Of a stretch of DNA of 64,000 bases, positions 56,275 to 64,000 are shown one piece after another. The stretch's first letter is position 1. Each line of letters begins with the position of its first letter. This stretch comes from Corynespora cassiicola (lineage: Eukaryota; Ascomycota; Dothideomycetes; Pleosporales; Corynesporascaceae). The stretch lies in the NCBI GenBank assembly GCA_022059125.1, contig JAEUWY010000023.1:1116001-1180000 (forward strand). The letters run 5' to 3'. The position numbers and the translations under genes are program-made. The notes below the pieces were generated by a model. It was not told the DNA's origin, ran no database searches, and saw nothing but the letters and a program-made list of their open reading frames with translations.

Positions 56275-58329
56275 GGTGGGCGGGCGGGTCGATGGAAGTC
56301 CCGTGTGGGTGGCGAGCTACCGCAAATCCGAGGCGCGCGACAACGCGAGTATTAAGAGTCGCGGAAAAAGAGGGAAAAAAAAAGGAAGAGAAAAAGGGCA
56401 AGATGCTGCCTGGGCCCTTGCGCCTGCGCGTGCAGAGAAGCTCCCTACGGAATTGTTTTGGGGTTGGTGGAGGCGTGGTGGTGCACTATGGATTGGAACC
56501 CTGTCGTCGGAGGCAGAACAAAGAATAAGTCCCGAGGCTCATGCGTAGAGCTAGGTGATTAGAAATGACGGGCCCAAAATGTCAACACTGGGGGGCAGTA
56601 AGGCTGTTTAAGACGGTGGCTGTTCTGCCGGGTCAGCACATTGGCAGGAAAGAAAGCGGGGAAAAGTACACAATGATGTGGATGGGTTTGTCTGTCAGAA
56701 TTGCATATCAAGTGGACCTGGGTGGAAAGGAAGGGAACCGCTATCCAACGAGAAGGAAGTACGGCTCAGGATCAGGCCTTACTTTGAGTGACTCCTCAAA
56801 TTAGTCTAATTCGGACCGACCGAAGCAATCCCCTTCGTCATACCGTGGGCGAGGCCAAAATGCGTCTCCATCTGATAACCCTCGCGCTGGTTGCATGTGC
56901 TTACGAAGCAGCGCCTGCTAGTTGTCAAGCCCAATTGGCCGCCCCTCTCCCCTCCTCCAAACCGGTGGACCAGACGAGCCAGTCGCTGATTATCAGATGA
57001 TCCCGTATTTAACTTTACTGTCCTTCCCAAACTTGCGGTGGGAATAGCAAAACGTACCCATCACGCCCTCAGGCTGTTGTGACGTGCTACACCTCTCTAT
57101 CAGGATCGAAGCGAGCAGGGGGGCCACCAACCCCCCGACTACATTAATCGTTCCACGACGCAAGTTATTTTGGGGCGGGTACATTTGTGCCCCGGACCGA
57201 TTCCGCGTCAACATTTCGAGCACCGCTCAGGCACGCCAGGCGATCATTTCTTGGAAGCTTCATCACTCCCGCTCGGCGAAAGGGTCAAAGATGGCTTGCA
57301 ATGCAAACCACGGCTTCCAACCCCCCACCATTGCCCAGCACATTGCAGCAATGTTCGAGAACCAACAGCGTTGACTCATCCGCCAACACTGTGAGATGAG
57401 ATCTACAGCGCCCGACCCGTGATGCCATGTCCGGTGAGCCACGGAGATAACCACGAACTCCGAAAGCCGAATCGGCGAAAAGTTCTTGCGTCCAACCGTC
57501 GTTGTACGAGCGAGACTCGAGCTCCCATTTCTCTGGGCGAGCGTTCCGAGTACGATTCCGATCGCAATGCGATTGGCTGTGGTGCTCCGACCGGATGTCG
57601 GTGCCACGCTCAAGCCTTGATTGGCAAGCAGTACATTCTGGACTTGGGAGGGTTTTTGGCCATGCTGGTCCAACCGCGGCCGAGCTGTTATTCGTCGACG
57701 GGCGGATGTGCCAGCTTAATGGACGGATCGGGTGTTATTGTCCATCCGTGCCGTGGCTCTACAGAAAATTTCGTCTTCAGACGCATAGCATCGGTCAGGT
57801 GTCGGCAGGGAACAGCCTGTTGGGCAAAGTGTATTCTGACGACTGGTTACTTACAAAAAATGATAGCTCTAGAACCAAATTGCGGGGTAGCATGAGCCCT
57901 CAAGTCAGGGTCTCTGCATCCGATAGGGCTGAGGATGATTGTAGATCGTCCGCGGACACCGAGCAGAGCCACCAGCTACATGGATTGGTAAAAATGACAG
58001 TTGCAACGTGGAGATTAAGGAAACGGCCGCGGAAAGTATGTCGAACTGTGGGGAAAGGGACACGTTCTAGGGCTTGACGGCAATTGTGTCGATGATTCAA
58101 TAGTACCAAGCTGTTCTAGTCATACAAAAAGAGACGATAGTCCGCACCACCAGGATGGGTATCTCGTAGGTCTTGACTGACCTGCCTGACCGAGACGCCG
58201 TATTCAGCCCAATGCAGCCAAACGCCATTTTGAATTTATCCATTGTTGAGGTGAGTGCACAAAGCAAGCAGAGCGATGGTCTGAACGGACTCTGCTCTGC
58301 TAGACGAGAAAGAGCAGTGGCAAACTCCT
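56275..58329. other. Intergenic: Zn2Cys6 promoter side to HDAC terminator
   Basis: 2.06 kb. Upstream leader of the transcription factor, which may be long and intron-containing. One small frame (56860-57000) looks like a secreted peptide and is listed separately. Longer frames around 57420-58080 have no motif and run on three frames of both strands, so I do not call them. Confidence 0.45.
56860..57000 (+). CDS. Possible 46-aa secreted peptide (speculative)
   Basis: An ATG frame of 46 codons: MRLHLITLALVACAYEAAPA looks like a signal peptide with an Ala-x-Ala-type cleavage site, followed by ~26 residues with one Cys and a Pro/Ser-rich centre. It is too short to judge by composition, has no homologue that I recognise and no splice-extended form. 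It could be chance. Confidence 0.2.
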   Translation: MRLHLITLALVACAYEAAPASCQAQLAAPLPSSKPVDQTSQSLIIR

Positions 58330-60628
58330 TCACCGCATGCCACGCTCATGCCTGCCACCAGTGTTTCTCTCCTTCTTGCGCCGAGTCTGTTCCACGCTCA
58401 GGTGATCACGATCCCGCGCCTCGTCTTCTAGCTGTGCATCGACTTCCGCGCGGATCCGCATAATGGCGTCCAGTGGAATTCCTTGGGTGTTGATCACCAC
58501 ACTCGGGGCGCCTTCTAGATACCGCAAGTTCTCCATAGCTTGCTCCACTATCTTCTGCAGTCGGTCGCGGTTATTGAGGTTGTCGTGCCTCTTAGTGTTG
58601 TGAAGGTCCGGATACAAAATGCCTCCGCCGTTCTCCTCGCCCTGGAAAGCCTGGATGTATGGAAGGTGGGTGGGCAGCTCGTTGTGCAACTCGGCGCCGA
58701 CACAAACCGCTGTCTCATGACACCACGTACGTGCCACGTTCCTTGGTGTGTATCCGCCGCCGCCGATGAGGAGAAGAGGGCGGTTGTAGCCTTTGACTGT
58801 CTCGACACAGAACCCGTGGGCCTTGATGTTGAGATTGAATCTGCCGAGCCGGTCGCCACCGAGGGAGTCGGCGCCCGACTGGAGCACAATGGCTCCGGGA
58901 TTGTATTTGTCAATCACGGCACCTGTAATGGTCTTGAAGAGCCACTTGTACTGATCATCATCAATTCCATCGTCGATGGGGATATTCAGGCTGTGTCCTT
59001 TTCCGGGGTTCCTTGGATCTTTCGGTCCGATATCGTCAATATTTCCTGTGCCTGGGAAAAAGGGATAACCGTTTCTATCAGTTCCGAATTTGTGGTATGA
59101 CAACGTGAACACACGGTCGGAAGATTCAAAAGCAGCCTCGACTCCATCTCCGTGATGAACATCTATATCGATATAAAGCACACGCTGGTGCTGGCTCAGA
59201 AGGAGCTGAATGGCAAGGACAATGTCGTTGACATAGCAAAAGCCAGAAGCAACATTCTTCTTTGCGTGGTGCAGGCCTCCAGACCAGTTAATTGCAATGT
59301 CGGATTGTTTGCTGAGCAGATTCTGAGCAGCATGCATCGAGGCATAGCTGTATAGTGATACGTAGTTCCACAGACCATCAAAGACGGGGCAGTCATTTGA
59401 TTCTCCGCCAAATCCAAAGGCAAGATAGGCCGGATCATCTGGTTTTGCATTCTGAGGGGTGACTCTGGGGGGCTAGTCAGTGCCATGTAGGAAATGACGT
59501 GTGCAGAATGTGACCTACTGGCTAAGGAATGAGAGGTACTCTTCGTTATGGAACTGCTTGAGCTCTTCGAACTGAGCTGGTCGAGGCACAAACAGGTCCA
59601 TGGTATATTCAAGCCCATATGCCACGACAAGCTGCTTGGTGAGGGTCAGACGCCATGGTTTCATTGGATGGGAGCTGCCAAAGTGGTGGTATTCGACGTT
59701 TGGGTTGTAATGGAAAGACACGGTGTATCCCTGGGGCTTCTCCATGCCGTTCTCCTCGGCTTCTCGTGCAATCACCGACCTCTTCTGATCATCTGTGAGG
59801 TGCTTGAAAGTGGAATAGTCGTCAATGAATTCACTGTCAGGAGCGAGATACTCCTGAACGATGTTGTGCTTGCCATTAGGGAAATAGCCCATTCTGGCCG
59901 AATCAGGGCCTGGTCTCACACGACCCGGCACTTGAGTGAACTTGCGAGGATTGGGTAGGGGATCAGGAGCTGAGTCGTATATCCAGCGCTGGATATCGAA
60001 TTTTGTTGGAATAAAGGGATTATTTTTTGAATGCGGCTGGCCTTCCTCTATGCGACGTGCGTCCCAAAGAGCTTGTATCACGGGATTGCCGGGTGGCCGC
60101 TTTGGAGCAGCTGGATTGATGCTGGTAGAAGGCTTCTGTTCACATCAGTAGAGGAAAGTTACTTCCGGAGTAAAGACTTAGCCTCACTGAAGATGGGCCC
60201 AGCCGAGACGAAACGTCGCGAGAGCTCTTCTTTCCGTAATCTACAGCTCGGGAGGAGAGCCGTGTGCTCTTATGTGGATCGAAAAAGGGCCAAACTTCGA
60301 GCCCTTTAAGCTCCCTGCTGACCTTCTGGGCCTTTGGCGAAGTCTGGTCGTTCCGCTTGTTGAGGTGTGCAGGTGCCCTAGACGATTTCGGAGCGACTTG
60401 ATTTTTGGGCTCTGCTGTCTTGGGTTTGGCCTTGCCCTTTGCTCGAGGCGGTACTTTTGCTTCTCTATTTTGCACACGCTTAGCTCGAATGTATTATCTT
60501 GGTTGGCGTGGCTCCTCAGCTTACTCGTCGTCGATATCTTCGTCGCCGTTGCTGTTGTCGGTCTCAGCGAAGTCGCTGGACGACGATGAGGCGACATCCT
60601 CGTCCCAGCTCGTACTGTCATTGGCCAT
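58330..60628 (-). CDS. Class I histone deacetylase, Hos2-like, with long N-terminal extension
   Basis: Zinc-dependent lysine deacetylase of ~710 aa. Exons 60628-60525, 60464-60188, 60135-59519 and 59464-58330; introns 60465-60524, 60136-60187 and 59465-59518. The catalytic domain begins only at about residue 265 (FHYNPNVEYHHFGSSHPMKP): SDIAINWSGGLHHAKK with the paired His (~398), SGFCYVNDIVLAIQ, Zn ligands in YIDIDVHHGDGVE and SGADSLGGDRLGRFN, and the Tyr loop GGGGYTPRNVARTW. QSDIAINWSGG and LEGAPSV favour the Hos2 (Set3 complex) branch over Rpd3. The first ~260 residues are unusual: an acidic start, a basic KGKAKPKTAEPK stretch, and a conserved-looking block FDIQRWIYDSAPDPLPNPRK. Yeast Hos2 has only ~25 residues there. 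It is probably nuclear. It is divergent from YNG2. Confidence 0.92.
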
Positions 60629-61015
60629 ATTGCCGAGAGGTGCACGTGAACAGGGCTGGTAGCGTTGATCTGACCCACTCGTCTAGCCCGGCCGCATGTG
60701 GTCGACAGTCTCGACGTGGAAACTCACGAGCTTTGCGAAAATATTCGGAATTAGCAGATTGGTTGGTAGCGCAATAGTCCGGCGGGGGGTTCTTGTCAGC
60801 GATAGGGAACAAAAGTTGTTGTCTGTAAAGGGTTGGGCGTGCGGGCGCCTGGCTTTCACTTTCAAGAAGCTCACTTGCGCCTTCTGGCCCTCACCACTCA
60901 CAACCTTCCATCACTTTGCATCAAACAACCATCAGAACCTATCTCGCTGCCATCGAATCTCCAGCTATCAATACCGAACCCTCCCGCGACGGGTCTCATA
61001 GCCGCGTAAATCGCC
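60629..61015. promoter_or_regulatory. Shared divergent promoter HDAC / YNG2
   Basis: 387 bp between the ATGs of a histone deacetylase and a histone acetyltransferase subunit, so both 5' leaders and core promoters must lie here. The YNG2 side is CT/CA-rich (60890-60960). No named factor site was identified. Confidence 0.6.
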
Positions 61016-62338
61016 ATGGCTATCGCAGAGGATGCCGCGACGGTACTGGAGCAGTTCATCCACGACGGTACGCTACTTTGGGCACACCAAAAGCTGTCCT
61101 ACTGACTCCATGCGCAGTGGCGAATCTTCCTGCCGAGATAACCCATCTTTACGAGGAAGTACAGGCCAAAGACCAGCAGATTCATGATTGCAGGGTCATC
61201 ATCCAGACTCGCGACAACAGCATTCAAAAGTTTATCAAACTCAACGGCAGCCTGGTGCAGAACCCAAAAGAGGAGGAGTACTCCAAGACCATTCGCAAGC
61301 AGTTTGAGAAGGTGCAACTCCTGCAGGAAGAGAAGATTGGGCTGGTGGACAAGGCCGCCACACTGGTAAGCTCTGCGATGAAGACGATTGCGGCCCCGAC
61401 CTGAGCTTACACTGCAACAGCTTGACCGGCATGTCAAACGCCTAGACATCAAGTTGCGAGACCTACAGAATGATGGCTCCATCCCCATGGACCCCCAGAT
61501 GCCGTCGTTGCTACGGGAGTCGCCGGGCAACATGGTGCCGCCGCTGTCGTCGACAAACACGGGGGCCAACACGCCGCTGCAGTCAGTGTCGGGCAACCAA
61601 GGCGGCGGTGCGAGCCTTGCGCATGCGGCCATTGCACGGATTACGAACGCAGCCAATGTCAATGCTAGGAGCAGCCCTTCATCGATGCAAAACATGCAGG
61701 CACAGGCCATGCACAACCAGCAAAAGCTCATCAACTCGCAGAACGCACTCCAAGCAAGTGCCCGGCACGAGCGTGAGATGTCGGCGGGCAGTGACAGCAA
61801 GCGGCGGCGCCCCAACGGCAGCATAGGGCCACTCCCTCCTGCATCCTCGTCGCTGGGCCGACAATCATCCATGGGACCAGGGACCCCGAAGCCGTCGACG
61901 CCAGGATCACGGGCCGGCAGCGTGGGACCACGGCCGTCGAAGGCACTCACGGTGAAGAAGGCCAAGCCACAGCAGCCACTGCGCAAGGCAGCGCTTACAG
62001 CAAAGTCGGGCATGATCAAGAAGCGCCGCAAGGGCGGATCTAGGGCATCCCCCTCGACGACGGCCGATGACGAAAGCGCGGCCAGCGACGCCGGGACCGA
62101 GGACGAGGAGATGTCCGGGGTCGGGGGCGGCGAGCACGACGAAGACGAGTCGGACGACACCAAGTACTGCTTCTGCCAGCGGGTCAGCTTTGGCGACATG
62201 GTCGCCTGCGACAACGACAATTGCCAGTACCAGTGGTTCCACTGGGAGTGCGTGGGCATCAAGGAGGAGCCGGTGGGCGACTGGCTGTGCCCAGACTGCC
62301 GGAAGCAGCCGTCTACCAAGATCAAGCGGGCGCGGTGA
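61016..62338 (+). CDS. YNG2: ING-family PHD protein Yng2 (NuA4 acetyltransferase subunit)
   Basis: Subunit of the NuA4 (Piccolo) histone H4/H2A acetyltransferase that reads methylated H3K4. Exons 61016-61067, 61118-61365 and 61421-62338 give 405 aa; introns 50 and 55 nt. The ING N-terminal domain: [60 protein letters not shown], and [20 protein letters not shown], all typical of Yng2 rather than Pho23. A ~210-residue Ser/Gly/Pro-rich linker with a basic nuclear-localisation-like KKRRKGG follows. The C-terminal PHD finger (about 348-393) is complete C4-H-C3: [41 protein letters not shown], with the Trp and acidic residues needed for H3K4me recognition. The last residues are basic (STKIKRAR). 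Divergent from the deacetylase gene. Confidence 0.95.
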
Positions 62339-64000
62339 CGGTGAGAGCGAGCGGATGGATGAGGCAATGGCATCTCTCCGACTCGTGCAAAGTGTGACGT
62401 GCGTGGAGCAAGAATAGCAGGGCCAACAAGGATGGCAAGCGTGGTACTGGGTGGTGTGGTATGGCATGGCATGGCACGGAGAATTATAGTGTTCGGGGGC
62501 GGCGATGGAGGCACGAGCAGGCACGAGCAGGCATGGGCAGGTACGGGCAAGCATGGGCAGGTACGGGCAGGCGTGGCGCTGCTTGGGGGAGGCACCGGGG
62601 CATGTCGCGCCTGCTAGGTTGTTTTTGGGTTGCGACGGGCAGCGGAAGGGGCGCGTCGCGGGCGCGTGGGTGCGTGGGTGCGTGGCTGTTGAGGAAGGCG
62701 CGCCCGCGTTTACACTTTGGGATGGGCAATATATGGGCGCCACACGGCCCCGGAGGCGCAAACGGGACACATGGGACATTGGACCATCACCAGGTATGCC
62801 ATCTGCCTTTCGACACACGCCCTGATGCTGCCGTGACGGTGCAGGTGCGGTGAGGGCTCACATGGCCATCCCAGCGGGCGGGTGGGCGTGGGTGCGCGTA
62901 CGGGCGTATAGGCGTATGGGCGTGCGGGCGTGCGGGCGTGCACATGCAAAGCCGGTGGTCTGGACGGGCAGATGGACGGCAGCATGGTCGAAATAGTCCA
63001 AATAGTCCAAATAGTCGAAATGAGCAGGGGTGGGATGCGCCGCCGGGGTGCAATTTTGCAAGATTGCGGTGGATTGCTGCGAGGCCAGCACACGAGCGGA
63101 ACGGGCTGGCTGGGCTGGGCCAGGTACCGGTTCCTCCTCTGCGCGCGGCTCTGCTGGTTGCTGGTTGCTGGTTGCTGTTCGCTGCTCGCGCCCGCCTCCA
63201 TGCTGTTGTTGCCCAGGTAGTCGTCTTGCAATCCGCACCTTCCCGTCTCCATCCACCTTCTCCAACCGCTATCGTGTTATCAATCCACCTCCCACCCTCC
63301 ACCTCTCCTCTCCTCCCTCTCCTCCCTCTCCTCCCTCTCCTCCCTCTCTGCCCGCCCTGCCCGCCCTGCATCCACCGCACACACCACCGCCCAACCCTGA
63401 AGATCGCAAACGCGTCCACACCACACTCGGCCGGCCTGCAAGCGGGCCCTGTGGCTGTGGCTGCCGGCGTCGTGGTTCGCGCTGTCCCCCAGCCTGTCAT
63501 TCGCCCGGCCGGGGCCCTGTTAGCGCTCGATTCCAACGACATCCCCCCCCCAGGGCCAAGCAAGGCGAAAGGGGCCCCATCACCGACATTTTCGACCTGC
63601 TGCCCGCCAGGTCCAGCATCCCTTTTTAATTCCTGGCTAGCCTCCCCCATTGTCGCTCCTTTGCTTGTTGTTGTTGTCGTTGCTGCTGTCGTTGCCGTCG
63701 TTGCTACTGTTGTCGCTGCTGCCCCCGCCGTCGCTGCTTTTGCTGCTGCGCTGCTCCCGTCACTACTGCTGCTGCTGCCGCTGCCGCTGCTGCTGCATCC
63801 AGCGCACCCACCCACCCACTGCACACCGCACCGGCCCTCTTTAACTAGACGCTGCCGTGCCGGGGTCCTGTCTTGTCCTCAGCCATCTGCGCGCGCCCTC
63901 TTTGTCGCCTCCCTCGCCTGCCCGACATCCCACCCACTCTTTGACCTGCGTTTCGGGTCTGCCGAGGGCGCACACCGTCTCTACCTACATCTCGAGTTTC
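62339..64000. repeat. Minisatellite-rich non-coding region after YNG2
   Basis: 1.66 kb without a credible gene. At least six different short tandem repeats: a 10-bp unit (GCACGAGCAG / GCATGGGCAG) six times at 62511-62570; GCGTGGGT three times at 62662-62685; an 8-bp GGGCGTRC array at about 62885-62942; a 9-bp AAATAGTCC unit three times at 62991-63017; CTGGTTG at 63152-63175; TCCTCCCTC four times at 63311-63346. A (TTG/CTG)n-type stretch covers 63660-63800. The G/C-skewed long frames across these are artefacts of repeats. The CT-rich end (63840-64000) suggests the leader of a gene beyond the window. Confidence 0.7.

Noticed and set aside
61099..62595. 498-codon open frame antisense to YNG2
   Set aside because: Shadow of the YNG2 exons and the repeats after it. 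Ser/Cys/Pro-rich without a domain, while YNG2 carries ING and PHD domains.
62787..63824. 345-codon minus-strand frame across the repeats
   Set aside because: Built from tandem and trinucleotide repeats (Ala/Thr/Gly and Ser runs). No domain. Open because of GC skew.

Overview
The window looks like nuclear DNA of a filamentous ascomycete (Pezizomycotina). The evidence is short GT-AG introns of about 45-120 nt with CTAAC-type branch sites, fungus-specific families (Zn2Cys6 regulator, HET-domain proteins, Tri12-like and DHA2 transporters, rhodopsin-domain membrane protein, tannase/feruloyl esterase, GH76, a NIS1-like secreted protein), and conserved genes in their filamentous-fungal form (Y14, BuGZ, Pex2, Kap120, Yng2, Rpc34). 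The class cannot be fixed from sequence alone; a plant-associated Dothideomycete-like fungus is a guess based on the effector and HET content. There is no rRNA, CRISPR array or intact transposon. One tRNA is present.

Layout. 1-13.0 kb: truncated DHA2 drug/H+ antiporter, vacuolar alkaline phosphatase, a SAM methyltransferase, RNA polymerase III subunit Rpc34, a Tri12-like efflux pump and a divergent 6-phosphogluconate-dehydrogenase-like enzyme. 13.9-14.5 kb: exon-junction protein Y14. 15.3-27.9 kb: an accessory block with two decayed HET (heterokaryon-incompatibility) genes flanking a secreted tannase/feruloyl esterase, an Arg/Asp/Pro/Tyr-rich repeat protein, and an intact, membrane-anchored HET gene. 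28.7-33.5 kb: a secretome block with a NIS1-like effector, an S28 serine peptidase and an unrecognised secreted Lys-rich protein. 34.2-41.5 kb: housekeeping block with BuGZ, Pex2 and the importin Kap120. 41.9-53 kb: secreted GH76 enzyme, tRNA-Leu(CAG), a rhodopsin-domain membrane protein, an F-box-like protein, a D-2-hydroxyacid dehydrogenase and a small acidic protein with an odd internal stop. 53.3-62.3 kb: Zn2Cys6 transcription factor, a class I (Hos2-like) histone deacetylase with a very long N-terminal extension, and the NuA4 subunit Yng2 transcribed divergently from it. 62.3-64 kb: non-coding DNA packed with short tandem repeats.

How the genes relate. Housekeeping genes alternate with secretome, transport and self-recognition genes; no biosynthetic backbone gene (PKS, NRPS, terpene synthase) is present, so this is not a recognisable secondary-metabolite cluster. 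Three divergent promoters are notable: Pex2/Kap120, 6PGDH-like/Y14, and histone deacetylase/Yng2 (a deacetylase and an acetyltransferase subunit sharing 387 bp).

Most worth follow-up: the HET cluster with two broken copies, the divergent 6PGDH lacking a phosphate-binding Arg and probably using a GC-AG intron, the extended Hos2-like deacetylase, the secreted orphan proteins, and a ~115-130 bp dispersed repeat at 11.1 and 44.1 kb. All exon boundaries below were placed by eye from splice signals, reading frame and family motifs; no transcript data were available.
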